From Malurus cyaneus samueli (lineage: Eukaryota; Chordata; Aves; Passeriformes; Maluridae): a stretch of DNA of 64,000 nt. Below, piece by piece: positions 25,628-38,158 of the stretch (position 1 is its first letter; each line of letters begins with the position of its first letter). The notes under the pieces were generated by a model. That model did not search any database. It saw nothing but the letters and a program-made list of their open reading frames with translations, and was not told the origin of the DNA. The translations under genes were made by a program, and so were the position numbers. The stretch is from contig CM019215.1 in NCBI GenBank assembly GCA_009741485.1, positions 73,785,735 through 73,849,734 on the forward strand, in the 5' to 3' direction.

Positions 25628-25656
<29 letters not shown>
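25628..25656. repeat. Poly-T tract, 29 T
   Basis: Run of 29 T preceded by a broken T-rich lead (from about 25612). It is the longest homopolymer in the window. CR1 elements do not end in poly-A, so it is not the tail of the neighbouring element. Confidence 0.95.
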
Positions 25657-27499
25657 CTGTGACAGAATTTTCCATTCTGTTGTTTCTCTTTAAGCCTTTC
25701 AATACTTACGGAAAGTTTTCCCTAATCTCCGTTTCTTGAGCCCGATGAAAGATAGGAGGAAATCTGATCAGTGGATGAAAGAGTCAGGAGAAAAAATATT
25801 TCTTACCACAGAAAGCAAGTAATAAGACTTAACAAGTGTCTACTGTCTGGAGTTTGTAACGGAGGAGTTTGACTCGGGCAGTGACAGACTCTGTGCTCAG
25901 GCCAAAAGGTTTCTTGAAAGAGAAACCATTAAATGTGAATGACTGACTGGTATGCATCAGGTGGCTGTAGTGCCCACACTCTCAACGCATGTCCCTGAGT
26001 GGAAAAATGGCAATGGTACATCTTAATTTTGCTATTGGGTTTCTGAGACGCTGGGAAGTATTTTAAACTGTCAGGACCATGATACAAGTGAGGTGGTATG
26101 TGACTTGGAAAATATGTGCCAGTTGCACCAGTTGGAGAGGAGGTGACAATAGCTAGGCATGAGCAGAGTGGCCACTGTTTAGTTTCTTCCACATTATGAG
26201 AAGAAGGAAAACTGTGTTTGAAGTTCCTTAATATCATGCTGGTGGGTTTTCTTACTTGCCATGATCACTATGTGCTACCTAGGAAGACAGAATTTATCAG
26301 CAGGAAATATTTTCGTCCCTCTCTTGAATTCTGACTGAGAACACTTCAATGTTTAACTCTGTCCTTAGTTCAGCTGTTTTTTTGTTTGGTACTAGTGGGA
26401 TTATTAAGGAACTGAAGCGTTTTTATTAGCTTCCTGGCAGGTTTTCTGCACCGAAGAAAAATAGAAGTACTATGTGAAAATTGGTCTGAAAACCTTATGA
26501 GACTTTGTTCTGGTTTTGGTTGAACAGTTTTGAGGGCTGTGTTCACTCTCTTGGCAAGGGTGAGGAAGAAATCTTTTCCTGTATGGAACCTTATCCCTTC
26601 CTGGGAAGGCCAGGCACAGCGCTCCCATGGGTGGCAGAAGGTCACTTGGCTTGGAGTACATCTATCAATCTTTACAGCTGACCTACTTGATAAAGATGTT
26701 GATAGTGGCCATCCAGGTGGGTTAGGCTCTCTGGAAGCTGTTGGTGTGTTTCTCTGATAACCTGCCTTAGCTGATTGGCTTTTCTGAAACACAGTTCATT
26801 AAAAAAAAAAAAGACTTTTTTAGGTATAGTATTTTTTTCTGCATTTACCCTCCCCTATGTCACAAAATGCAGGGCCTCTTTTTTCCCAATTTTCAGTGCT
26901 TTGTGGTTGATCCCAAAGCCTTTGCAGCAAACTCTATGGGTAGTTGCCAGTTTGAAGTCTGTGACTTCAAAAGTTTAGGGTATCAATTTATTTTTTTAAC
27001 CGGTACCAGCAACTTATGTTGTAGTTCTTATCTTCCAGCATGCTTTGTGGGGTGTTGGTGTGGGGAAGAGGGTCTAATCCTGCATAGCCATAACAATTGA
27101 AGAGGTTAAATTAATCTAACAGTCAGTGACTTTGGGAGTAGAGACACTCTTTGAAGGTGATGTCATGGGTAGCTACTTTTACTGAGTGGGTGGTTACAAG
27201 GACATCTAGAATACACAGAGAATTCCAGATATATTCTATGTGTTGCAGGGAGCATCTGGCTCCAGTAGCCCAACAGAGGGGCTGCTGCTCCTACTTTTTC
27301 CCCAGTTCTAGCCAGGGGTGGGGCTGAGTGTGTAATTGCAGCACGGGAATGTGGTTGCACATTTACACCCTGCAGGCACCACCCTGCACATGCACAACAC
27401 ACCTGCTGACCGTGCAGATCAACACAGGCACACAAATGGCACCAGTGGCCTCATCCTGTCCCCTCTTTGGCTGAGCAAGGTGAAGGTTTCTTAGTGTGA

Positions 27500-27680
27500 A
27501 ATATTAATACATAATTATATGTCTCTCTTGTTCCCTCTCCATATACAGCCCCTATGTATTATATGGTATCAATATAATAATTATGAGTTATGTCACTAAT
27601 ACATATTAACTACTAATAATTACAGGATTATGGCCAATAATTGCCATTCATCACTACTAATTATAATAATGTAATTGTTT
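27500..27680. other. AT-rich stretch with clustered TAATTA/TAATAATTA motifs
   Basis: About 180 bp with repeated TAATTAT, TAATAATTA, CAATAATTG and TAATTATAATAATG segments. Two related pieces (ACTACTAATAATTAC and ACTACTAATTATAATAATG) suggest local duplication. It could be a degenerate simple repeat or a homeodomain-site cluster, and the sequence does not decide between them. Confidence 0.4.
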
Positions 27681-29866
27681 ACGCACACACATATGTCCCA
27701 CATGGATCTCTCCAGCAGAAGGGCTTAGGCAGGCAGAACCCCAGGCTCCTTTTGTCCCTTCTTGATGGGTCAATGTCTGTGCAGTAGGGCTCTGGTTCTC
27801 CTGTGTCTTGTAGAGATGGGCCTTTGATGGGCTGATGGCTCCTCGGATAAGCCTGGGAGTAGCTGGGGAGGGGATTATTTGGGGTCCCCCATTGCCATTG
27901 TCCCTCTGTGTGCATGTGTAGGAACTTTATCACAAAACTGAGGCTGGGTGTAGAAAACGCACAATGCCTGGTCTGCTGGGCCAGGACAAGCCTTTGCATG
28001 AGAAGGTGCATTTTCTTTGCTTCTGTCTTGATCATGTTCATTAGGAATAACTTTATAACTTTTATTCATTTTACAAAAGTTTTAGAGGGCTTAGAGGATT
28101 CTGAAAGAGAAGGGGAAAAAAAGGAAGAAAAAATAGAGGTTGAAGTGGGGGAAGTGGGAGGATGAACACGACTGAATTAATTATGTTCTCTTTTTTTTGG
28201 AAATGCTGCCATAACCTGAACACAAGAGACAGAACATGGAAAGCCACAGCCTAGGCTGATCTGCAGCTCCAGGTGACCTGTGCAAGGACTAAGCCTGTCC
28301 ACATCCCAGAGCTCTTATGCAAGGCAGCTGCTGCAACACACCCTCACAGTTCATGCCTCTCTCTGATCTTTGTGTAGGGACTGAATCCCACCAAGAATAA
28401 GACAGTCACTGCTGTTGTATGAGCCTGTCAAAATAGAGAACTATAGCTTCTCTTGTAAGCCTGGCTATGTCATGAAGCACATTTTTGTTAGAATTGTTAA
28501 GATCCTTGGTAATACTTCATTCCTATAGTGTTTGGCAGCAAATACATACTGCACACATATTCAATTAAAAACCTTTAGTGAATTTGTAAGGAGAAATAAG
28601 ATATTTGAGACAAACCAAATTTAAAATTCTGCTCATTAGCACATGCAGTCTTTGAAGGTAAGATCACAGCAAGGCTTCCCATCCTCTTTGGGATGCTTGC
28701 CTCCATCCCATCATCAAATGGGAAATGTTAAATGAACAGCCACAAATATTTCAAATTTTTTTGAAAAGACCCAACTTCACAGCAGTCTAGACCAAGCTAA
28801 ATTTACAATGGCTTTTTGGAAGCTTAGCAGATTTTTGCATGGTTCTTAAATAGTTTCTTTATGTAGTATTTCTCAGTTAGATAAGGTGGGTGGGAAATGG
28901 ATGTGGGAAGAGAAGACAAGAAGATAAGCAAAACAGGTTCTCACAATTTACTATTTTTCTTAAATACTGCTGCCATGCTTTCTTAGGATTATGAACCCTG
29001 AAAAATCCTTCTACAATTCCTTCTGCCCCATTTGGGAACTGTTACGCTTCTTAGGTACTTAGAAAATCTGTTAAATTTAAATTATCAAACACCTGAGGAA
29101 TGGTCTTCCCAGTAGAATGTGATTTATCCTGTTAGACTAGTATGAAAATCTTCAAGTGGCAGAACTATTCTCCCTAAAAACCTGGAATGGATATAGGAAA
29201 CAGTGAAATGGAAGGCTTGCATACAACGTCTTTTTTGTATTTTTTTTCTTTATCTAATTTTGTATGCAAATTCATAGACGAATTACATGCTCAAATTGGA
29301 TTTTTTCACCCTTTTTGGAAGACAGTATCTTCATATATGAAGAGAAAGGCCATTACATTTGTTCTGTTCAGGATTATTATTTGGAAGAAGCAAAAATGGT
29401 TCATGGGAAGAACATATCAGAGCTAAGGGTGAATTTGTCTACCAAAAATAATTCTGCAACATTATTCACCTGTGTTAGCAGATTCCTGTAAGGAAATCAA
29501 CTGAACTCCCCTCTTTCTCTCTCTCCACTACCAGGACTTAATTGTCTCTTCCATTGAAGCAATTTTTTCCAGTTATGGCAAAGCCGATAAACAAACATAT
29601 GGCATGGAAAAGACTGTGTCATTGAAAGACTCAGAACTCTTTAAAGGGAAGAAGGAATGGTGATGGGAGAAGGATTGATGGAAAGGAAAGCAGCTCAGTT
29701 CACATGCTGCTGTAGCCTGGCCAGGGTGGGACAATGTGCACCTCCTTCGCCCCAGGACTGAACTGGGGCGTGCAGCCGAGGAAGTTGAATAGCGATGGCA
29801 AAACTAAAAATGGACCAAATGTTAAACACACCTTAGGGCTCCCTTAAGCTTTTCGAAGGGCATTTG

Positions 29867-29881
29867 TTGCCCTCTAGTGTT
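29867..29881 (-). promoter_or_regulatory. Possible CTCF-binding site
   Basis: On the minus strand the site reads ACACTAGAGGGCAAC. Against the CTCF core (CCASYAGRKGGCR) it has one mismatch, at the first C. It lies in a locally GC-richer, CpG-containing stretch (about 29840-30130) that has no repeat and no frame, which could be a regulatory element. Binding is not shown. Confidence 0.35.
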
Positions 29882-30727
29882 TCTGTCTGCACAGCCACTG
29901 TCACTCGCGGATGACAGTGCTGCATCAGAGGAACAGAAGGCAGTGTATCCCGATGTGGCTATAAACCGGAGTGTTTTGTGGCCTCAGGAATGCGAGGGAC
30001 CGAGAAAGCCGCTTGTTTGCATTACTCTTCTTCACATGTGATCGTGGATGTGACTGTAAACAGAAACTGAGCGTGTCAAGCTTGCTGTAAGAAAGAGCCT
30101 AAAGTCTGGCTTACATAATGGGCTTGCATAAATTCATAGCATCTAAGTGAGTGCGAGCTCTTAAATGAAAATAATCCTTACAGCAACAGCTGAATGTGTG
30201 CTGAAATCCAGAGCAAAACTATGAGGAAAGTTTACTAAGTAGATGCCTGATTTGATTTGGCTTCTAGCTGGCATCAAAAGCCAAAGTAAAACAGGCAATG
30301 AATTGATTTCATTGAAAGTCCCATGTTATTGCAAAGGGGAGGGTGTTACAAAGCCTTTAGTTCTGCAGGGCTGGTTTAGTTAGACACTGGGAGTTTTAAA
30401 GTATCTAGGGGAGTGATGTCTCTTGTGTTTTCCTGCTTCTGTGTCCTCCCACCAAAGAGAGGACCTGGTACACAAATACATTTACAAAAACTTCTTATGA
30501 AATACCTATAGACAAACTCTGAGATGTCTCTTATGCACAGAAACTGGAAGAGATCTGAGCTACTGAAGTGGATGAGGAGGCTAGGCCCAGGTCTCTGCTG
30601 AGAACTGAAAATGTTTTTAGGGTGCTAACAGATATTGCATTGTAGGGTGTATCGTGTGCTTTTCTTCCACCCACAGTGAAGTATTCCTTTAACAAATCTT
30701 GCTCATTCATAATCTTGGGAAAAAATT

Positions 30728-30741
30728 CACACACGTGTGTG
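30728..30741. other. 14 bp palindrome containing an E-box (CACGTG)
   Basis: CACACACGTGTGTG is a perfect palindrome centred on CACGTG at 30732-30737. It arises from a short CA/TG repeat. It may be bound by bHLH factors, but it is just as likely simple-repeat drift. Confidence 0.3.
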
Positions 30742-32203
30742 TGAGTATGCTTTAAGTGTTTTTGGTGAGCTGCTGCTTAAGATATTGTGCTGCACTAGGG
30801 GATGTCTCGTTCAGGCAAGAAGCTGCATGTTGTGTTTCTTCTTTACCCCGTTCATGCAATGGTAACCAGTTACCTGGGGTGCTTACTGCTGGCAAAGCTG
30901 TGTTCATTTGATAATATCTGTTTTGACTCTAAACACTGTTACCTTGATGCAGAACAAATTTTGTCTGTTACCTGATCAGAAAAAGACTTCTTTTTTGTCT
31001 TGTGGTTAAGGACAGAGGGTTTGGATCACTGAGATGTGTACAAAATGCCAGTTTAACACAAGCTGGAGGTTTAAAGTCCAGACAGTGAATCAAATTCAGA
31101 TACTTACTGGCTTTGACCAAACTTCACTTAGAAAAAGAAAATAAAATTGGTCCTTTGCATATGACTTTTCTCATGTGCTCTTAAATTATGGTATTGATAT
31201 ATACCATCCTCCTGAGCTATTCTTTTTGTTGAAGAGGAGAGTTAAAAAAAAAAAATTCTACCCCTAAGCCAGAGTTACTATTTACAGTGTTCAATATAAG
31301 ACTTTTGATTTTTTCCAAATGTATATTAAACTGGCTTCAAAGACATTCAGATGACTAAGATTCTTGTGCCTAAGAGAAAATGTGTTCATCAAAGAGATGA
31401 GATGGGAATCTGTGACAGTCAGTCTAGACAGTCCCTGAGCTATGACTGTGACTGTGCTGGTGGGGAAGCAGCAGCAGCACTCGTAGCAGTCACATTCAGC
31501 AGTGACCTCAAGGACATTTAGCAATAGCTCCTGACGGGAGGTACATCTTGGGCCACTGGGTAGATTTTTACTAAGTATATCGTGATCTTTTTGGAATAGT
31601 GGAGAAAATGGTGAGTGTGAAGATGGTCTGCATTACCTGACCATGAAGGCTGCTCTGTCTTAGACTGCTCAGCAGATTTTACCAATGCTGCTTTTAAGTC
31701 TGGTTTCTATTGAATATGTAACAGATCCAGGGTGATAGTGGAGGGGTTTTATGTGCTGTCAGATCTGATATTCGGGATGAAAAGTAAATTTATAATTTTA
31801 GGGTCATGGGCACATAACCCTTTTGGTAAACTGGAAATTAGAGATTAGGTGAACTGTGAGAATTGCAGATCCCAAAGTGAGCAGAACATCAAATCCCCAA
31901 GCTGAAACTCACCTTTCCTCAAACATAATGGCCATCCCTTCCTGAGCACTTCACACTGTATTGTAAGGCCTTTTCTTTTTAGCATTTTGACTACTTTATC
32001 TACATGAATCAGACTGGACTGCATCCAGTATTACATGTAGATTGAGACACCAGATTAATTTGCTTTTGTAGTTGTTTATCCAGCTGCTAATATAGACCAG
32101 TTTGGATAAAAGGCTGGGAAAAAAAGATATTAGTGGCAGAAACACACAATTATTATTCATTTTTAGTGTATTTTTTGTGAGAAAAATCCTTGAAATGACG
32201 TGA

Positions 32204-32220
32204 TTTTTTTTTTTTTTTTT
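32204..32220. repeat. Poly-T tract, 17 T
   Basis: Run of 17 T on the + strand in non-coding DNA. Confidence 0.95.
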
Positions 32221-32396
32221 GCCATAGAGGCAGTTTTTGTCACCCTTTAAGAGAGGGGTAAACACTCCTTAACTCTAACTGCAAAATAGTAATGAAATTT
32301 TTCATTTATTACAGGAGATCAGTGTTCAGATGTTCAGAGGGTATGCAAAATAGACAATAAAGTAATGAAGTAGCAAGATCTAAGTCCTCTGTGTGT

Positions 32397-32482
32397 TTTG
32401 TTGCTTTTTAATGTTTCTTTTGGTTTTGAATGGTTGTTTTTTCGGTTTTTTTTTTGTTTTTTTTTTTTTTTTTGGGGGGGGG
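32397..32482. repeat. T/G-rich low-complexity tract
   Basis: T-rich stretch broken by single Gs. It includes a run of 17 T (32457-32473) followed directly by 9 G. Low-complexity DNA. Confidence 0.9.
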
Positions 32483-33174
32483 AAATCATTGCTTTCACTG
32501 GAAGGTTACTATCTGTCCTATCTGGACACTGATGAAATTCCCAACTGATCCCGTTACAGTAGTGAAAAAGAAAGGGTTCTGGTGAAAGTATGTAATGAAA
32601 GTGCAGGGAATTGAGGCAATGGCAGTTCCTGCCTCCAGGTATTCCTTAGACAGCAATCTGCAGAAGGCAAATAACTCCAAGGTGAGAGATTCCATCACAT
32701 TGACTTCAACCAATCTTATCAAGTCTTTTCTGCTAAATATTTAGCTTGTCTTCAAAAATTTTGTTGTTTCAGAGTTTTAAATAAATTTTTTGTCACAGAT
32801 GGGCTCTCTTTCTACATAAACAATGGATATATACTTCATTCATGATTCTTTAGAAATTTCTCTTCATAGCTAATGTGGTATTATATTAGCTTCTCATGTG
32901 CAGTTATGTTAAATAAAATGTTACATTTGACTTGCAGCTCAAATTTCAAGTATGACTAGCTTTACTTTTTCTTAAAATGACAGTGTATTTTAATAAATCT
33001 TTAATGTACAATTCTACAATTAGAGCATCAATTATATAAATAAAGAAAAAAGAATATAAATTCTATTTGCATCCCACTGAGGATGGAATTTTTTTCCAGG
33101 TGAAGGAAGTCCAAAAGTGAAAGTCAACGCAGGCACTTTCCAAAGCTTGAATTTCTTTTATGGTGTTTTGTGGA

Positions 33175-33189
33175 TTTTTTTTTTTTTTT
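33175..33189. repeat. Poly-T tract, 15 T
   Basis: Run of 15 T on the + strand. Confidence 0.95.
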
Positions 33190-36100
33190 GTCCTTTCATG
33201 CTGTCTGTAGAAATAGTGTGTCAGACAACAAGAAAAATTCTTTAAGGTACAAACAGAATAATTTTGTCCCAGAAAATATACTGATCAATAAATAGAGATG
33301 CCAAATACTTTGTCCATGAAATGTGTATTTGCAGTAATTGGCCCATCCCAGTTCAGAAGGGCTGCTCTCATTGATGAAGGTCATTTATGAGCAAATACTG
33401 AGACGCTTTTTATGCTTTTAATTTTCCAATTATAACATATGGTTCAGTTTTAATCCCAGCATTTCAAGATCCTCTTCTGAAGACAGGTGTGGGCACCAAA
33501 ATACTTTTGGCTTGTAGTCAAACATAAAAGGTAGCTCACTCCATTGCCAGAGTAAGGATTGCAAACTGCATGTGTGAACAGATGTTTCATGTTAATGAAA
33601 AATACCTGACAACTGCCTGTTGGATCAAGATGAAGTTTTGGTGGAGAGGAAGGGATATTTTCAAGGCAATTATTCTTTTCAAGAGGAGCATTGTTACACA
33701 GCAGTCTGCTGACTGCGAGCTACCCTTCCCCTGTTAGGTGGCATTTTTTTCTTGGCCCAGACATGTGACTGAGCAAAACATGGCACAGTGGGGCAATTAA
33801 CCATGTACTAATGATCACAAAACCTACCTATTTGCTGTATTTCTTTACCTTGCATTCTGCTCCCATTTGACAGTGTGGAGACTTACAGACCTATGAAATC
33901 TTGTATGAATTATATTAAATAATTGTTCCTTTTCTCATAGGTGTTGTCTTTTCTAAGGGAGGCTTGGAAAGTTATTTTAGACTTTTTTGAGACATCCTGG
34001 CTGCTTTCAGTTCACAGAAGAGCTATAACTGTTCAGTCAGTCTGATGTTCCCCAAGTGCCCATTGCACAAGCTTTGCTTGGGTGGGAACACAGTACTGAT
34101 AACAGAAACAGTTTATGTTCAGCCTTTCATGTTAAAATTCAAGAGTGATTTGAAGAAAAGATTTTAAAGAAAAAGGCTGTCTAGAAATTAACAAATGAAG
34201 CTTTTTATAAATATTGACAATTTTGTTGTTGGAGATTTTTCTTTCAGAAATGGTAGAGCCTCAGAGTCTTGTAAGAATGTTGAGATTGGATTAGTTGAAA
34301 TTCTTAAAATAATTTTGTGTTAACAAAAAAGGCTTTTTTTAAAAATAGGAACTTTGAATCCTGTGGTTACATTTCCTTCTGCAGTTGTGTAGTTATAACA
34401 AAAACATTGTTGGTTTAAACTTAAAAATGACAGGATCATTGTGTCAGGTGACATATTTATCTTCATTTATTCTGTAATTTTGCCTTTAGTTGCTTTGGAG
34501 CCACTTATAAAATGCATAGAATTTATCTAGTGAGAGAGTATCAGTACTTACAATGCTGCTTAATGTACTCATGTTGTTGCTCAGTAATGCACTGTATTGA
34601 AATAATGAGGTTTTATTTTAGGTAACACTTTGATGCCAACCCCAGTAACAAAATTATGCTGCCAAATAAATTCAGCAGAAGTAAATCCTTTGTTCTGATC
34701 TCATTAATTCACTTTTTGCTTTTAAATGCATGGATATAATTGCTTTAGACTCAGGCCTTATATTTTTAAAACATGAATCGATAGTTTTGTTTGTGGCACT
34801 TTAACAAGTGTAAAGCAAGGAAAAATGGTGTGTTTGGTTTTTAAGAGGCTATAATGAGTTCTTCAAGAGAGTATAGTTATAGCATCCTTTTTTGAAAGAA
34901 AAATCTGAAATGTACTTCAGTAGGCCCATTCAGAGCACTGAGCTGTCACAAGCTCAATAAGAGATGTTTATAAAGATGTGTAATTTACTCCTTAGCCAGC
35001 TGTGCAAGTAGACAGGAGCTGTGTGAAAGCCTTTGAGAGGAAGTAGGAACAAAGGAAGGGACAGAGATACAGGTAGGAGGTAAAGATGATGTTCCTGTGT
35101 AAATGAGGCAATTTGCCCAGCTCTTGTCAAAGTTCATCTTTTCACTGGCTTACCTAAGGACAATTATCAGTATGAATAAGCTAAAGTGCCCTATTATATT
35201 CCCAGTCTTTAACAAAACCCTGACGTGTGGCTTCAGTGGAATTATTTTCTCTGGAACACAATGTAGTTGGGATATAAATTTAGTACTGGACAAGTTATCT
35301 TATAAGGGAAAATGGTGTCTAGCAGGAGAGGTTTGGAAGTGATGAATGACATCGTGCTGAGCAATTAAAGCAGCTGCACAGCTGAGTTGATGTCACACGG
35401 CTGACTGCATTTATATTTGTCTGGGCCATTAAAGCACAATAACAACAGAAACCACGGGAGCTGGCTGAAGGTTTTTCAGATAAAATGGTGAGAAAAGACA
35501 TAGATTGTTGATGTGCTAGTGTCTTGTGCTTTCCAAGGAACGCAGAGACAATTTCCTTGTGTCACCGTTTTAAAAACACTGAAATACCAAAGGTCTAATT
35601 CCTGGCAAGCACTTTCTCATGCAGAGGTGACACAGGACAGGTAATGTAATGAAAGGGTTTAGCTGGAGGGCTTGTAATGTTGCCTGATTTATGAAATTGG
35701 GCCTCTTACATTAGAGAGAATGAAAGAAAAAAGGCTGGACTGTCATGCACACAGCTGTGGGCTGGAGTAGTTGTTGAACTGAGGCTGAAGGGACATGAAT
35801 GAGACCCACAAGGACTGTGGTTCACATACTTCACCAGAGTGAGTCCTGTTTTTATGAGTTCAGGAAGAGCCGTGCTGCAGGATATTACTTGGAATATAAT
35901 CCACTGCAGACATGTGAAGGTTTTTTGCCTGTATAGGTGTCACTTGAATGTTCATAAAACTGCTGTCCACATTCCTCATGTTTGGTGTTTCCTGCAGCAG
36001 TCTTGCCAGGCAGCTGAATTCTGCCTCTTGGCTCTTTAGTGAAGGTACTGATGTGGGAATCCCAGGAGAGTGAGGCAGAATTTATGTGTTCAGTTTTTAT

Positions 36101-36984
36101 AAGAGAAGGATGTGTCCAGGGATCACTCTGCAGCTGATCTTTTTTGATGCAAGCATTTCTTTTTCTCTTTTTTAAGGGCTAAAAAAGCTACTGGTGCTTT
36201 TGCAGTGCTGCATTCTTCTAAAAACAAATCTAGAGAAATTACTGAATGCGGAAGTATAAGTGTTCTGGATAATTTTCTCTCCAAACTGAGTCTTTCTGAC
36301 ATGTTAAAGATGCTACTTATCCTGTCTTTTCTCTCCAAAAGAAATAATCAATCTGTCAATAACCATGTATGAAACATGTTTTGATAGGGCAAAGAATCCC
36401 ATCTTGGTACAAGAGAGAGAGCTCAACACAGAGTGGGATTGTGTGGATTTCATGAGCAATGATTACCTGTGTTGTCTAAAGCACAGAAATTCCAGAGGGT
36501 GCTCTGGGAAAGCTGCTTGCCTACATCTCTGCCTACAGGGGAAATGCTGACAGTTTTGGCAGGAAGGAAGATGCAAATTATTTCCATGGGAAAACAAACA
36601 AAGAGGGCTGTAACTTGCCCTCCCATATATCTTGCTGGCTATGGTATAATGCAGTTTCTCCCAAGAACTTAAAGGTGTCCTAAATCCAGTATTGTTGGAC
36701 TGTGAATGACATCTGGATTTACCTTGCAGTTATTTCGAGACTTTCCATACCATGCCACAGTGACCATGCTTGTGGGTAGAGCTTTTTGACTCAGGTGTGG
36801 TCTTCGCTCTTACCCTCTGTGAGCCTCTGAGGGCTGGAAACCCTGAGGGTATTTGATGCCCTTAGGGATGGTTAGAGTTGCCCCAGAACATTCCTGCTGA
36901 GCAGAGTTGCCCCATGGTGAAGAGGAAGCCTTCCCTCAGGACCTGAACAGGAAGGGAAGCTGACTTTTGAATTTCTTGAGAGCC

Positions 36985-37140
36985 ATTAAAGCTGTGGTTG
37001 CAGTTGAAGCCCAGAAAGCCAAACGTGTCATGGGCTGGATCCAAAGCAGTGAGGCCAGCAGGGTGAGGGAGAGGATTCTGCCCCTCTGCTCTGCTCTGGT
37101 GGGACCCTGCCTAGAGTCCTGTGTTCCACTCTAGAGTTCA
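36985..37140 (+). mobile_element. CR1 LINE, 5' part of an interrupted copy
   Basis: GAAGCCCAGAAAGCCAA, GGGCTGGATCCAAAGCAGTG, GGCCAGCAGGGTGAGGGAG, CTGCCCCTCTGCTCTGCTCTGG and GAGTCCTGTGTTCCA follow in order. They correspond to the CR1 ORF2 thumb region that in the family reads AKKAN..LGWIQSS, ASRSREVILPL, SALVRPHLE. The frame carries stops and shifts. The element stops at about 37140 and resumes at about 37665, where the next CR1 segment continues almost without loss, so both parts are one insertion that was later split. Confidence 0.88.
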
Positions 37141-37664
37141 GGAAATACCTTCAGTGCAGGTAGCTCCGGGTGCTGCTGCAGTATGAGCTGCAGGATGAGC
37201 TCTGGGCAGGAGCCCCAGGCAAGGGGCTGTGAGGAGCTGATCCTTTGCATGACAAAGGGCCCAGGGACCTGTGTCCCATCCAGGTGGGAGGGGACACTCT
37301 GAGACATGATAGGAGCTGAAGACTTGGGAGGGAGAAGAGAGACTTCTGCACCCTTAGACTGTGAGATACAAAAGACCAGGGGTCCTTTTGGATGCCTCCT
37401 TGGAGGCACCAGTTCATTTTTCTGTTTCTGCACTGTGAATAAACTGCTTTGTGGATTGAGACATCTGAGGCCCTGCAATGGGAAATCTGAGGTGACACTG
37501 ATAAGGAAGCCTCGTGTGACTGTGTGAGTAGGGCATGCAGAGAGTCAGGGGGGCACCCTTCAGCTCACTGGAGATGCTCTCTGTGAACCTCCTCAGTCCC
37601 TGCAGTGAGTGTCTGACCTTGGGAGTGAATGCCAAGAGTCTTGTGAATGGCCGGACTGGGAGGC
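37141..37664. mobile_element. LTR-like insertion inside CR1 (unclassified)
   Basis: About 520 bp separate two consecutive parts of the same CR1 copy, so this segment arrived after the CR1. It is GC-richer than its surroundings, has no coding frame with a known motif, and has an AATAAA at 37438-37443 about 300 bp from its left edge. That layout is what a solo LTR transcribed on the + strand would show. A GTTCA at the left edge and CTTCA at the right edge may be a worn target-site duplication, but TG...CA ends are not clear. It could instead be another non-autonomous element. The family is not recognised. Confidence 0.5.
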
Positions 37665-38158
37665 TTCAAGACATGGACCTGTCTGAGTGAATCCAGAGAA
37701 AAACCATGAAGATGATTAGAGGGAAAGAGCACCTCTCCTGTGAAGACAGGCTGAGAGAATTGGGATTGTTCAGCCTGGAGAAGAGAAGGCTCTGTCCAAG
37801 GGAGAGCTTATTGTGACATTTTTGAAGGGGTCCTAAAAGAAAGATGAGAGCTCATCTTTTAGCTGGGCCTGTTGTAACAAGAGAAGGGATAATAGATTTA
37901 AAATGACAGAGGGTCAGTTTAGATCAAATGTGAGAAGTAAGTTTTTTACTGTGAGAGTGGTGAGGTGCTAGAACAGATTGCCCAAGGAGGTGGTGGATTC
38001 CCGCCCTCTGCCTGATACTTGAGGTCAGGCTGGACAGGGCTCTGAGCACCCTGATCTAATTGAAGATGTCCCTGCTCATTGCAGCAGGGGTTGAACTAGA
38101 TGATCTTTAAAAAGTTCCTTCCAGCTCAGACTATTCTAAATTACCATTCTAAATTACG
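37665..38158 (+). mobile_element. CR1 LINE, 3' part of the interrupted copy with complete 3' end
   Basis: Starts with GACATGGACCTGT and runs through the segments for [26 protein letters not shown] in nucleotide form. ACTGTGAGAGTGGTGAGG, GGTGGTGGATTCC and the 3' UTR follow, with GGCTGGACAGGGCTCTGAGC, AGATGTCCCTGCTCATTGCAG and TTGAACTAGATGATCTTTAA. It ends in CCTTCCAGCTCAGACTATTCTAAATTACCATTCTAAATTAC, where the tail repeat unit has drifted from the usual octamer to about 13 bases. The coding part is broken by frameshifts and stops. This is the best-preserved CR1 3' end in the window. Confidence 0.93.

Larger units (their letters stand above)
25657..36984. other. Non-coding unique-looking DNA, 11 kb
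   Basis: No supported gene or dispersed repeat. The longest frames (140 codons at 26370-26792 -, 120 codons at 27679-28041 -) lack motifs and sit in overlapping frames on both strands, as expected for random DNA. Smaller features inside are listed separately: a TAATTA-rich stretch, a CTCF-like site, an E-box palindrome and T tracts. Confidence 0.6.

Noticed and set aside
26370..26792. 140-codon minus-strand frame, the longest outside CR1
   Set aside because: No domain or family resemblance, no exon-like splice context, and overlapping + and - frames in the same stretch.
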